A stretch of 64,000 bases of DNA from Microcoleus sp. FACHB-68 (GCF_014695715.1 NZ_JACJOT010000006.1:496001-560000); one strand, 5' to 3'; shown: positions 55,536 to 64,000, numbered from the stretch's first letter. Made by a program: numbers and translations. The notes: generated from the letters alone by a model not told the origin.

Positions 55536-56177
55536 ATGAGTGACTTACAAACTAAAATCAAGAGTGAGATTTGGGTGCCGGCAACTTGGGAAGAATACAT
55601 CCAAATTACCGAAAATCCAGCTTATGAAAAAGCTAAGTGCTACTACCACAATGGACATTTGAGGATTGAAATGACACCACTGGGACATGACCACGGCTGC
55701 GATCATACAATTATTACTGTTGCTGTCAACCTGTTTTGCATCGTTAAACACATTCCTATCAAAGGGATAACTAACACAACTTACCGGCAAACGGGGGTTC
55801 AAGAGTGCCAGCCTGATATTTCCTATTACATTGGTAATAATTCCCAAGCGATTCCTTGGGGAACATCAATTATTGATTTAGATCGCTATCCGTCTCCTGA
55901 ATTAGTCATTGAAGTTGCTAATACTTCACTCGCAGATGATCAGGGGGCAAAACGGCTGCTGTATGAAGATTTACAGGTGAAAGAATACTGGATTGTAGAC
56001 GTGGCAAATGTACGAATGATTGCCTTTGCAATTGAGAATGGAGGAAGCCGGCGCATTTCTGAGTCTCTGGTGTTGCCAGGATTAGGAATGCCGGTTTTGG
56101 AAGAAGCACTGCGGCGCTCTCGCACGATAGATCAATCCCAAGTTGGTGCGTGGTTATTACAGCAATTTCAACAGTGA
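55536..56177 (+). CDS. Uma2-family protein
   Basis: 213 residues. Signatures are WVPATWEEYIQITENPAYEK, HLRIEMTPLGHDHG (the ExTP motif), GVQECQPDISYYIG, LVIEVANTSLADDQGAKRLL and VKEYWIVDVANVRMIAF. Its ExTPxGHDHG subgroup differs from the others in the window. The probable catalytic residues are intact. Confidence 0.9.
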   Translation: MSDLQTKIKSEIWVPATWEEYIQITENPAYEKAKCYYHNGHLRIEMTPLGHDHGCDHTIITVAVNLFCIVKHIPIKGITNTTYRQTGVQECQPDISYYIGNNSQAIPWGTSIIDLDRYPSPELVIEVANTSLADDQGAKRLLYEDLQVKEYWIVDVANVRMIAFAIENGGSRRISESLVLPGLGMPVLEEALRRSRTIDQSQVGAWLLQQFQQ

Positions 56178-56491
56178 AAAAGCAAGTATTGGCACATCGA
56201 GTTCTAATAAACTACTGATCAAAATAAAAAATAAATTGAGAAAAAGTATGCCCAGAAAAGCTTACTTAGTAGATTATCTGGGACGCAGTGAACTGAAGGA
56301 ATAACTATTTAAAAATTTATGAATATAGAGCCGGCCTGAAACTAATACTGGCTCAGGTCTACAGCTTTCGTGGTAGAAAGACCAACAAAGCCGTAGACCT
56401 CCCTTTTTTAGGTCATCCGTAGGTCTTTAATAGGGCGAAGAGAATCGAGGATACCTGCACTCGCTTGCGGCTTTTTGCCCATTGCCGCTCT
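56178..56491. other. Intergenic region before the transposase remnant
   Basis: No gene seen. A strong hairpin lies at 56355-56410. Bases 56413-56491 may include more of the decayed transposase, but no frame is convincing. Confidence 0.45.
56355..56410 (+). terminator. Hairpin followed by T-run
   Basis: AGGTCTACAGCTTT and AAAGCCGTAGACCT pair (one mismatch) around an 18-base loop, followed by CCCTTTTTTA. Probably a terminator for the Uma2 gene, though it may be an IS end. Confidence 0.6.
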
Positions 56492-56704
56492 TCATTGGGT
56501 GCGTAGACAATCTTGCAAACTCTGCCAGATGCCAAGTTTCTGCCACAGAGGCAGGTAGCCTCCTCGTAGCACATAGAAAATGGCGTTAACGACATCTCGC
56601 AACTTAACAGCTCTGGGGTGGCCAATAACAGATTTAGCCGGCACAATCGCTTCAATCAACTGCCACGCGGCATTGTTAAGGTCACTTGAAACGGATTTGT
56701 GCAT
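56492..56704 (-). pseudogene. IS5-family transposase remnant
   Basis: From ATG at 56704 the frame reads SSDLNNAAWQLIEAIVPAKS and later RAVKLRDVVNAIFYVLRGG, the N-terminal domain of IS5/IS1031-type transposases. It then loses the family pattern and stops at 56492. The DDE catalytic domain is absent. This is the only transposase-like sequence recognised in the window. Confidence 0.75.
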
Positions 56705-56760
56705 TACCTAAAGTAGAAAAGCTGACCGTTTCATGCTGATTCAAACGCCCAGTCAGGTTT

Positions 56761-56787
56761 CTCGACTCTTGTCGAGATTAAATTTTT
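56761..56787. terminator. Possible small terminator between transposase remnant and cysA
   Basis: CTCGAC and GTCGAG around TCTT form a perfect short hairpin, followed by ATTAAATTTTTT. It lies upstream of cysA, so it might also be part of its leader. Confidence 0.3.
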
Positions 56788-56870
56788 TCTCAGTCTACTA
56801 AGCGAGTAGGCACAATCTACGGTAAAGTCATGGGTAAACCGTAGTTTATCCTTAGGAGTCTCTCTTAATC

Positions 56871-57887
56871 GTGGACATCATCATTGATAAGGTATCCAAG
56901 CATTACGACAGTTTTAAGGCTGTTGACGAAGTTCAGTTAAAAATTAAAAGTGGTTCTCTAGTGGCGTTACTGGGACCCTCAGGCTCTGGCAAATCCACTT
57001 TGCTGAGGCTGGTTGCTGGATTAGAAACTCCCGATAGCGGCAGAATTTGGATCGCGGACGAGGAGGCTACTCATAAGAGCGTCCAAGACCGCAAGATCGG
57101 CTTTGTGTTTCAGCACTACGCTTTGTTCAAACACTTGACCGTTCGCCAGAATATTGCGTTTGGTCTGGAGATCCGCAACGCTCTCAAGGCTAGAACAAAT
57201 GCAAGAGTGGAAGAGCTGCTGGAGTTAGTGCAGTTGAAGGGAATGGGTGATCGCTATCCGTCCCAACTCTCTGGGGGTCAGCGGCAACGGGTGGCGCTGG
57301 CGCGAGCGCTGGCCGTTGAACCGAAAGTGCTGCTGCTTGATGAACCGTTCGGGGCGTTAGATGCGAAAGTCCGCAAAGATTTACGGGTTTGGTTGCGCCG
57401 GCTCCATGCTGAAGTCCACGTCACAACCGTTTTTGTCACCCACGATCAGGAAGAGGCAATGGAAGTTTCTGATGAAATTGTGGTGATGAATAAGGGCAAA
57501 GTTGAACAAGTCGGCACGCCGGCTCAAATATATGACCAGCCAGCTACGCCATTTGTGATGAGTTTTATTGGGCCGGTCAATGTTCTGCCCAGTAGTTCGC
57601 GCTTTTTCTCTAACAATGAGGTTGATGAAGCCCCTCCAGAAGTTTTTGTGCGCCCTCACGATGTAGTCGTAGCAACCCAGCCAAAAGAGGCCGCTGCTCC
57701 TGCAAAGATCAAACGACTGATTAATCTTGGTTGGGAAGTTCAAGCCGAATTAGCTTTAGAGGACGGTCAAGTTGTCAATGCGATTCTCAGCCGAGAACGA
57801 TTTAATGAGTTAAATTTGGTGCCACAACAACAGGTTTATGTAAAACCGAAATCTGCCAAATCTTTTCCACCCTCATACTCAATTTAA
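56871..57887 (+). CDS. cysA: Sulfate/thiosulfate ABC transporter ATP-binding protein
   Basis: 338 residues from GTG. ABC ATPase with Walker A GPSGSGKS (35-42), Q loop [14 protein letters not shown], signature [15 protein letters not shown], Walker [12 protein letters not shown] and switch His [16 protein letters not shown]-terminal TOBE-like domain has FVRPHDVVV, typical of CysA. The family energises sulfate and thiosulfate uptake with CysT, CysW and a binding protein, none of which is encoded nearby. Molybdate or another oxyanion remains possible. Confidence 0.9.
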   Translation: MDIIIDKVSKHYDSFKAVDEVQLKIKSGSLVALLGPSGSGKSTLLRLVAGLETPDSGRIWIADEEATHKSVQDRKIGFVFQHYALFKHLTVRQNIAFGLEIRNALKARTNARVEELLELVQLKGMGDRYPSQLSGGQRQRVALARALAVEPKVLLLDEPFGALDAKVRKDLRVWLRRLHAEVHVTTVFVTHDQEEAMEVSDEIVVMNKGKVEQVGTPAQIYDQPATPFVMSFIGPVNVLPSSSRFFSNNEVDEAPPEVFVRPHDVVVATQPKEAAAPAKIKRLINLGWEVQAELALEDGQVVNAILSRERFNELNLVPQQQVYVKPKSAKSFPPSYSI

Positions 57888-57940
57888 TCGACCCACCAGG
57901 TCATAGTTGCTAACGTAAAGACTTTTGTTTCAGTAGAGCG

Positions 57941-58678
57941 ATGACTAAACCAAATTTTCAGCAGTTGCTTCAATCATTCTCCAGCTTCCTCAAGCAGCTA
58001 TTTATTGCCCGCTGGCGTCCTCTGCTGGCGCTATTTGTAGGAGTGTGTTTACCTTTGTTGATCTTTGAGGAGCTTGCAGTCGAGATATGGAAGAATGAAG
58101 GTGCCTTTCCGTGGGATGTATCGATCCTATTAGCAATTCACGAAACTACACAGGCGCAATTGGATGCTTTTGCGCTTTTCCTAACTCAATTTGGGGGGTT
58201 TCATGGTGTCTTTTTAATTTCGACTGTACTTTCACTGGTGCTATTGGTTCGACGCCGGTGGCGATCTTTAGCCTATTTGCTAACCACGCTTGTGGGAACC
58301 GCGATCATCAACCGCACAGCAAAAAGTTTAATGCATCGAATACGTCCTCATCTGTGGGAGTCATCCTATCCACCAGCGCATGACTATGCGTTTCCGAGCG
58401 GTCATGCAATGTCCAGCATGGCGCTGATCGCAGTTTTGGTAATTCTGACCTGGGGCAGCCGGTGGTGCTGGTTCGTGGGGATATTTGGCAGCTTTTTTGT
58501 ATTGGGAATTGCTTGGACACGGCTCTATTTAGGCGTTCACTTTCCCAGCGATATTCTAGCCGGCTGGCTGGTTTCAGTGGCTTGGGCAGTGGGAGTCAGC
58601 CTACTAATTAAACCGCATTTAACTAAAGCAAACCCACTGAGCGATCAAACCATCAGTGATTCAAGTTTTTCTTCCTGA
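57941..58678 (+). CDS. PAP2-family membrane phosphatase
   Basis: 245 residues, about six membrane segments. The three PAP2 motifs are in order: KSLMHRIRPHLWESS (KxxxxxxRP), PSGHAMSSM (PSGH with the catalytic His), and RLYLGVHFPSDILAG (SRxxxxxHxxxD type with His and Asp). Members hydrolyse phosphatidic acid or undecaprenyl/isoprenyl diphosphates on the outer face of the membrane. Its last 34 bases overlap the end of the convergent ABC exporter gene. It follows cysA by 53 bases on the same strand, so the two may be co-transcribed. Confidence 0.92.
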   Translation: MTKPNFQQLLQSFSSFLKQLFIARWRPLLALFVGVCLPLLIFEELAVEIWKNEGAFPWDVSILLAIHETTQAQLDAFALFLTQFGGFHGVFLISTVLSLVLLVRRRWRSLAYLLTTLVGTAIINRTAKSLMHRIRPHLWESSYPPAHDYAFPSGHAMSSMALIAVLVILTWGSRWCWFVGIFGSFFVLGIAWTRLYLGVHFPSDILAGWLVSVAWAVGVSLLIKPHLTKANPLSDQTISDSSFSS

Positions 58679-60495
58679 ATCTCTGGTGAAGTTAACCGGC
58701 TGTATTTTTGTGGAAACTGGAGAGCGTGTAAATGGGCGTACCGTCCTTCTTTAGAAAGTAATTCTGCATGAGTTCCAGTTTCTACAATACGCCCATGTTC
58801 CATAACGACAATCAAATCTGCCTGCTGGATAGTTGAAAGCCGGTGAGCAATGACTAAGCTAGTCCGACCTTTAAATAGTTTTTCTAAAGACTCTTGAATG
58901 AGAGACTCAGACTCAGTATCTAGAGCAGAAGTTGCTTCATCTAGTACAATAAATTGAGGGTTTTTGAGCAAAACTCTCGCAATCGCTAAGCGCTGCTTCT
59001 GTCCCCCTGATAAATTCACCCCACGCTCACTAATAAGGGAGTTGTAACCATCAGGAAAGCTGACAATAAAATCGTGAGCATTGGCGGCTTTAGCGGCTTC
59101 TTCAATCTCTTGGTCTGTAGCATCTAGCTTTCCATAAGCAATGTTGTCGCGCACAGTGCCATAGAGAAGTAAAGTTTCTTGGGAAACAATCCCCATTTGC
59201 TCTCGCAGTGACTCTAAACTCACATCTCGTAGATCGTATTCATCAATCAAGATCCGGCCTTTTTGCGGGTCATAAAAACGAGCCGCTAATTTAGCCACTG
59301 TGCTTTTTCCCGCACCCGAAGAACCGACTAAAGCGACCGTCATTCCCGTTTTAATTTCTAGGTTAAAGTTATCGAGAACTGGCTTTTCACTGTTATATGC
59401 AAACTCAACATCTTCAAATTTGAGACTTCCCTTCAAAGACGTTAAACTTACAGCTTCTTCCTTTTCAACCACTTCTGGTTTTGTATCAAATATTTCAAAG
59501 ATTCTATCTAACGCAACGACAACTCTTTGCATCAGGTTGATAACTTTGCTAAACCGCCTGATAGGTTGATTCATTTGATTGATATAGGCGAGAAAAGCCG
59601 CAAGTTCACCGATGGTTAAACGCCCAACCATCACTTCCCAAGAACCGAAAACGAGAACAATAACGGTGCTAAGGTTGTTTAAAATGTCAATTAATGGAAA
59701 GAATACTGACCAAAGGCGCGTAGCGCGAATATTGGCATCTCTATAATTGCGGCTTTGCTGCGAAAAACGGTTAATTTCATATTGCTCATTCCCAAAAGAC
59801 TTAATTATATTAATATTAGAAATAGTATCTTGCAGGTGATCATTAACCGCTGCTGCTTGGATTTGAACGTCGAAGTAAGCCTCACGCATAGATTTACCAA
59901 AAACTTGGGTCAGATAGATTATCAGAGGCCAAGTAATCAGCAGTAGCAAAGTCAGTTGCCAATCAGCGGTAATCAGATAACTGACAATCACCACAAACGT
60001 AAAACTATCTGCCAAAATATCCGCAATGTCAGCCGTCACTAAATTGCCAATAGTATTGACATTTTGAGACAGACGGGTCATTAAATCCCCGGTTCGCTGG
60101 CTATTGAAGAAGCCAATTGAAAGTTTCTGAAGGTGTTTGTATAAGTCGTTTCTGATATGATCAATCGTTCTCTGTCCAAACAGAGACATCATGTAACTAC
60201 GGAAGAAATTAAGAACTCCGATTAAGAAGGAAATGAATAAAATTGAGCCGGCTACCCAAGGCAAGTAATGAAATTTTTTTTCTGGAATAACCGTATCAAT
60301 CACATAGCGAGTAATCTGAGGCAGGAGAACCTGAAGCAGAGAAAGACAAACAATCGTCCCCAAACCCATGAATAATGGGGACTTATTCTGCCAAATGTAG
60401 GTGAAAAGACGCCGGCACAGTATTTTAACCGATACTCTGTCCGGTAAGTCACCGGGGTCATTCGTGGCAACCTTGAGAATTAAATCTGCTTTCAC
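58645..60495 (-). CDS. ABC exporter, fused membrane and ATPase domains (MsbA/HepA-like)
   Basis: 616 residues. A type I exporter half-transporter: six membrane segments (about 40-330) with intracellular loops, then an ATPase domain with Walker A GSSGAGKST, the Q loop MGIVSQETLLLYGTVRDNI, signature LSGGQKQRLAIARVL, Walker B FIVLDEATSALD and the switch His in VIAHRLSTI. It works as a homodimer. Relatives flip lipid A (MsbA) or export heterocyst glycolipid/polysaccharide (HepA). It follows the glycosyltransferase/sulfotransferase gene by 26 bases, so it probably exports that pathway's product. Confidence 0.92.
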   Translation of the reverse strand: MKADLILKVATNDPGDLPDRVSVKILCRRLFTYIWQNKSPLFMGLGTIVCLSLLQVLLPQITRYVIDTVIPEKKFHYLPWVAGSILFISFLIGVLNFFRSYMMSLFGQRTIDHIRNDLYKHLQKLSIGFFNSQRTGDLMTRLSQNVNTIGNLVTADIADILADSFTFVVIVSYLITADWQLTLLLLITWPLIIYLTQVFGKSMREAYFDVQIQAAAVNDHLQDTISNINIIKSFGNEQYEINRFSQQSRNYRDANIRATRLWSVFFPLIDILNNLSTVIVLVFGSWEVMVGRLTIGELAAFLAYINQMNQPIRRFSKVINLMQRVVVALDRIFEIFDTKPEVVEKEEAVSLTSLKGSLKFEDVEFAYNSEKPVLDNFNLEIKTGMTVALVGSSGAGKSTVAKLAARFYDPQKGRILIDEYDLRDVSLESLREQMGIVSQETLLLYGTVRDNIAYGKLDATDQEIEEAAKAANAHDFIVSFPDGYNSLISERGVNLSGGQKQRLAIARVLLKNPQFIVLDEATSALDTESESLIQESLEKLFKGRTSLVIAHRLSTIQQADLIVVMEHGRIVETGTHAELLSKEGRYAHLHALQFPQKYSRLTSPEIQEEKLESLMV

Positions 60496-60521
60496 TGAAA
60501 ATTTCCGTAGTTTACCTATCT

Positions 60522-61916
60522 TTAATTATATAATTCCTGCTTCCTTTTGCCCTTTGCAGAGCTTTTACTCTTAAACGGATTGTCCAGTGGTTGATTTAAA
60601 AATGAACTTAACCTTTCCCAGCCTTCTCCAGTCTCTGCATTCAGTATTAACAAAGATTCCGGGCGGTTCTTAAAGTAGTCAATGACATTTTTACAATGCA
60701 AATCATAAACATAAGAAAAACGCTCTTTATTAAAAGTATAAGTGCCATAAGTTGCAACCCGTACTAATCTTCGATACTGCATATTTCTGTCTTGATCTGA
60801 GAGTAAATCTTCCCCTGGCTGAAGAGTCCACTGAGCTTCCAGGGACTTGAGCCAAGATTCTTTATCAGATAATAGAGTTAAAATAAACTTACTGTTTGGA
60901 AACAGTTGATCTAAATGAGGATAAAAAGGTGCAACTGTTATATCGGTTATTCCATCAAAGTCATCTAATATTGAAAAATTATACTTTCCTGTGAGGAGTT
61001 CTTTTAATGTTAAATCGTCATCGGGAGAATGGATGACACTGAATCCTAGCCTTGTCAATGCTTGTGCTAGATATCTTGTCCCTGTTTGGCTAAGCCCAAT
61101 TCCAAAAATTTTATAATTTTTCCGATTAATTTCGGTTCCGATTTTGAATATTTTTGACAATTTTTCTACTTCTTTTAAAGTTAAATCAGGCTTCTCTAAA
61201 ATATTTATTTGATTTAATTCGCAAATAGCGTTATTAGGTAACTCTTCAATAAATTTTGCCGTTTCTTTAACAGACGCATCACTGCCGAGGTAATCTCTGG
61301 CATAGTTAATTGCCAACTTAGCCACTTGAAAATCTAAGTTTTCATCTTGCATTTCCCAATCTTCTTGAATGAAATTGAGTTTTGCTCGCTGATAATCTGT
61401 ACGGCTTCTCAGTTCCCTTAGAGCGTATTTGGCAAAAATATCTCGATAATATTGACAGAAGTCATGAAAAATATTGAATCGCTTGAAATCTTTTTTAAAG
61501 TTTAATTGGTTCATCGCTAAATCCCGAATTCTAGATTCAGGTCTTAGCACATATTTGGGATCGTCCTTTGGCTCTTTGATATTTTGCATTGCTTTGACGA
61601 CATCTATTCTCGCAATATGTACGCCGCAATGAATATAGCCTCTGAATTTATCCAAAACGTAACAATCTACATAAGGGGCATTATTTTTCTGAAGAAAAGG
61701 CGTTAAATCCTCCACAATCAAACAATCAGCATCCATGAAGACGACAAAATCACAATGATAGTCAATCTTCAGCATTTGTTGAACAGCTAAGGAAAAAGGT
61801 TTAACCTGATCAATAATATGCACTTGATCAGGTTGGATATTTTGGATGGCTAAGTCCAAAGAAATATTAGATGTTCTTTCTCCAATGGTTCTAAAAACCA
61901 AAGATATTTTTTTCAT
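60522..61916 (-). CDS. Glycosyltransferase-like domain fused to a sulfotransferase domain
   Basis: 464 residues. The N-terminal part (about 1-235) looks like a GT-A glycosyltransferase: VFRTIGERTSNISLDLAIQN, DFVVFMDADCLIVEDLTPFL with a DxD metal-binding motif at 62-64, and YIHCGVHIARIDVVKAMQNI. The C-terminal part (about 265-430) is sulfotransferase-like: FGIGLSQTGTRYLAQALTRL, the PAPS-binding loop position, followed by SKFILTLLSDKESWLKSLEA, where the RDP(x)5S region normally lies. It could glycosylate and sulfate the same product. It is AT-rich and lacks GCCGG motifs over its whole length. It lies between a GT4 gene and an ABC exporter on the same strand. Activity of both domains is inferred from motifs. 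Confidence 0.78.
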   Translation of the reverse strand: MKKISLVFRTIGERTSNISLDLAIQNIQPDQVHIIDQVKPFSLAVQQMLKIDYHCDFVVFMDADCLIVEDLTPFLQKNNAPYVDCYVLDKFRGYIHCGVHIARIDVVKAMQNIKEPKDDPKYVLRPESRIRDLAMNQLNFKKDFKRFNIFHDFCQYYRDIFAKYALRELRSRTDYQRAKLNFIQEDWEMQDENLDFQVAKLAINYARDYLGSDASVKETAKFIEELPNNAICELNQINILEKPDLTLKEVEKLSKIFKIGTEINRKNYKIFGIGLSQTGTRYLAQALTRLGFSVIHSPDDDLTLKELLTGKYNFSILDDFDGITDITVAPFYPHLDQLFPNSKFILTLLSDKESWLKSLEAQWTLQPGEDLLSDQDRNMQYRRLVRVATYGTYTFNKERFSYVYDLHCKNVIDYFKNRPESLLILNAETGEGWERLSSFLNQPLDNPFKSKSSAKGKRKQELYN

Positions 61917-62029
61917 GACTTAAGCCTCTTTCTTAAAGCCTTTATTCTTGCATTTTTTCCTTCAGTCTGCCCTAATATGAACTGTTTGAAGTTCCCGTCC
62001 CTAAAATAAGGAAGGCTGGAAAATTAGCT

Positions 62030-63181
62030 TTAAACCAGACGCAGTTCAGCTTGAGCGACCGGCTGACTTTTTAAAGCTTTTAACATGGCTTCATATTGAT
62101 AAGTGACTTCAAGAGTTTCGGGCAATTGTAGTGGGGGCAAAGGCTCTGGTCTTGAGCGTAAATAGTTGGCTAAATCTAAAATTGCCTGACTCGCTGCCTG
62201 AGTATTTCCAATCGAAATAAGACGACCTAAAGGCCATTGAGTTGACCATTCAGTAAGAACCTCGCGGGAACCGGCATTATCGTAGGCAACAACTCCCTTA
62301 CCGGCTGCAATGGCTTCTTGAAGGATGCGAGGCCGGCCTTCATTTTCTGAGCAAAGCAAAACGGTTTCTACGCGATTGAGACAAGAAAGCACTTCCTGCC
62401 GGTCAACACGACCTTTAACGAGAATATGTTTTTCTAAGCCGTAGTGATTGATCAGATTTAACATTGCTTTCATGTCAGATCCATCCCCACAAATAGTCAG
62501 ATGAACATCAACCTGTCGCTCGACCAAAATCCGTATAATTTCAATGGCGTCTAAAGGTCTTTTTCTCGGCTTAATTTGAGCCGCCATCAATAAATGAATC
62601 GGCTCACCGGCTGCCGGTATTTTGCTCTCAGCCCGGTTAAACGAAGGCAGTACAATTGGGTTAGGTAAAAAAAAGGTATTGTTGACCCCAACCACACGAT
62701 TTATAGATTTAGCAAGATGGCGAGCAATGCAAACGATGAGATCGCAACCCCGGTATAGTTTGAGTAGTTGTTCTCTAAGCTTTTCTTCAATCGGATCGCC
62801 GCTAGCTAGACGGTTAATATATGCTCCCCGACAGATGAGAACAACCGGCTTATCGTAATGAACACGACGGATAGCCGGCAAATGCCAAAGAAATGACTCG
62901 CGACCTAGGATTACATAATCGAAAGGGCCGTGCTTTAGATAAGCAGATTGAGCGTAATTATCGATATCTGATTGAGCTTGCAAACTAATGCCAATATCCG
63001 CAGGAAAATCAGCGGGAAACCAGTTTAATCCCTGATATTCGGCTCTGGGAGATACCGATTTATAAGGCGATAGATGAAGAACTTCATGGCCAAGGCAGCG
63101 CAATCCACTCGCAAGTTCTTGGCTTGAGTAGGCTGAACCACCCCCTTCTGGTGGGTGAACGCTTAGCAGCAGAATTTTCAT
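62030..63181 (-). CDS. GT4-family glycosyltransferase
   Basis: 383 residues with the GT-B plan: an N-terminal domain with HPPEGGGSAYSSQELASGL, then the C-terminal nucleotide-binding domain with LLMAAQIKPRKRPLDAIEII, VKGRVDRQEVLSCLNRVETV and the E-x7-E motif in ENEGRPRILQEAIAAGKGVV. It transfers a sugar from a nucleotide sugar with retention; donor and acceptor are unknown. First gene of a cluster with the GT/sulfotransferase fusion (113 bases apart) and the ABC exporter. Confidence 0.92.
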   Translation of the reverse strand: MKILLLSVHPPEGGGSAYSSQELASGLRCLGHEVLHLSPYKSVSPRAEYQGLNWFPADFPADIGISLQAQSDIDNYAQSAYLKHGPFDYVILGRESFLWHLPAIRRVHYDKPVVLICRGAYINRLASGDPIEEKLREQLLKLYRGCDLIVCIARHLAKSINRVVGVNNTFFLPNPIVLPSFNRAESKIPAAGEPIHLLMAAQIKPRKRPLDAIEIIRILVERQVDVHLTICGDGSDMKAMLNLINHYGLEKHILVKGRVDRQEVLSCLNRVETVLLCSENEGRPRILQEAIAAGKGVVAYDNAGSREVLTEWSTQWPLGRLISIGNTQAASQAILDLANYLRSRPEPLPPLQLPETLEVTYQYEAMLKALKSQPVAQAELRLV

Positions 63182-63304
63182 AATGTAAAAGTTTGTTGAT
63201 TTAAAAGTAGCTTTAGCTTGCTTGAAGCAATCCTTAGGTCAACTCATTTGCAACCCATTACTACTTTTTGATTTGAAGTGATATTGACGCGCCTTTTACC
63301 GTAA

Positions 63305-63736
63305 TTACTCAGGCACCATAAAACTCATTGGGCTGAGGGGTGCTGTAAAAACATAATAAATCACGCCGGCTCCTAGAAGCGTCACAGCAAGGCTAAACAG
63401 GATGACCCAGCGATCTGTTGGTTGATAGGTATCCTGCTCAATGTGCTGGCAAACGGAAAAGTAATGATGGGTGGAGAGTAATACAGTTACCAAGCCAACC
63501 AGAGAAAAGAGTAAACCTAGCTTCCAACCATTCCCAGGGTGAGGCAAAATAGGTGGATGAAAGGTGCGAAGGCGGACAATGACAACACCAAACCCCATCA
63601 GAGAAATCGCAGTACGCATCCATGCCAGGTAGGTGCGCTCATTCGCTAAATGAGCCTGCACACGCGACGGATTCTTTTGCTGGGGCTTCTGTATCTCGGT
63701 TTCTACGGATTTGACCATTAATTGCATCGATAACAC
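63305..63736 (-). CDS. DUF202 family membrane protein (YidH-like)
   Basis: 143 residues. The family signature RVQAHLANERTYLAWMRTAI leads into the first of three membrane segments (about 35-60, 75-100 and 110-135). DUF202 proteins are small inner-membrane proteins of unknown role, also found as the YidH/YidG pair in enterobacteria. Single gene. Confidence 0.9.
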   Translation of the reverse strand: MLSMQLMVKSVETEIQKPQQKNPSRVQAHLANERTYLAWMRTAISLMGFGVVIVRLRTFHPPILPHPGNGWKLGLLFSLVGLVTVLLSTHHYFSVCQHIEQDTYQPTDRWVILFSLAVTLLGAGVIYYVFTAPLSPMSFMVPE

Positions 63737-64000
63737 CCTTTAGTCTCAGTATAGATGTTTTAATAAAGCAAGCCTTAGAATATTAAAATTCTTTTCAATT
63801 AGAACTTCATCTTTAGTTCCGGGCGTCTTCGTCTTCTGGGGAAGGCTACCAGCCAAAATCAAAGATCGTTTTAGAGCCGGTTCGGCGTTGCCTCTGATTT
63901 TGACTGTAACCCTATTTAGAAAGACATTTTCACAGGTCAACAACTAGGTGAAGTTCAAGACTTATTGGTAGGTGCGTCTGGAACTCGCGTGTCTATCAGC
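63737..64000. other. Right end of window, probable gene fragment
   Basis: Near 63919-64000 one plus-strand frame reads KDIFTGQQLGEVQDLLVGAS and GTRVSIS, resembling the end of a PDZ domain of a C-terminal processing protease. It has an upstream stop and no start codon. It may be a gene entering from the right with a frameshift, or a remnant. Confidence 0.3.

Noticed and set aside
56413-56655. Second frame over the transposase remnant as a separate gene
   Set aside because: Overlaps the identified IS5-like fragment in another phase and shows no convincing family motif.

Overview
The window comes from a filamentous, non-marine-type cyanobacterium, most likely of the Oscillatoriales (Microcoleus or Phormidium-like); the genus is inference. 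The evidence is a ferrochelatase with a C-terminal chlorophyll-binding helix, two SLH-domain OprB-type porins, DUF3370, LL-diaminopimelate aminotransferase, an Anabaena-type sensory rhodopsin transducer, six Uma2-family proteins, many multi-PAS kinases, and very frequent GCCGG/CCGGC motifs across most of the sequence. No rRNA, tRNA or CRISPR array was seen.

Layout. 1-11.2 kb: four PAS histidine kinases on the minus strand (the first cut by the window edge), each separated by AT-rich spacers and with no response regulator beside them. 11.2-16.5 kb: a two-gene AAA ATPase plus subtilisin-like protease cassette of the IetAS type (known as a plasmid toxin-antitoxin pair and a phage-defence candidate). 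It lacks the GCCGG motif found everywhere else and is flanked by degenerate direct repeats of about 70 bp. 16.5-20.4 kb: an exported methyltransferase-like lipoprotein, then three decayed membrane-transport or envelope genes (APC permease, outer-membrane protein, P-type cation ATPase). 20.8-27.6 kb: a rhodopsin transducer, two small lipoproteins, a porin, a PQQ-type sugar dehydrogenase, a holin-IV-family membrane protein and a channel-like membrane protein.

27.6-45.5 kb: mostly housekeeping and accessory single genes (DUF3370, GHL10 hydrolase with SLH domains, ridA, dapL, sdhA, msrP), mixed with Uma2 genes, a Doc-type toxin-antitoxin pair, and a scar joining the start of a response regulator to the end of a histidine kinase. 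45.5-58.7 kb: a pilin-like exported protein, gdhA, a DUF4126 protein, a second SLH porin, two secreted pentapeptide-repeat proteins, hemH, a methyltransferase, an IS5-like remnant, a lone cysA and a PAP2 phosphatase. 58.6-63.2 kb: a three-gene minus-strand cluster (GT4 glycosyltransferase, a glycosyltransferase/sulfotransferase fusion, an ABC exporter) that looks like a module for making and exporting a sulfated glycoconjugate.

The strongest new signal is a promoter architecture repeated four times between 18.7 and 25.5 kb. A 16-bp element GTCACTTTTTATTCAC (a TCAC-N7-TCAC direct repeat with an 11-bp period) is followed in every copy by exactly 10 bp and a -10-like hexamer. It always points towards the next gene: the outer-membrane remnant, the P-type ATPase, the rhodopsin transducer and the holin-family protein. 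This suggests a small regulon under an OmpR/PhoB-class regulator, two of whose members have already decayed.
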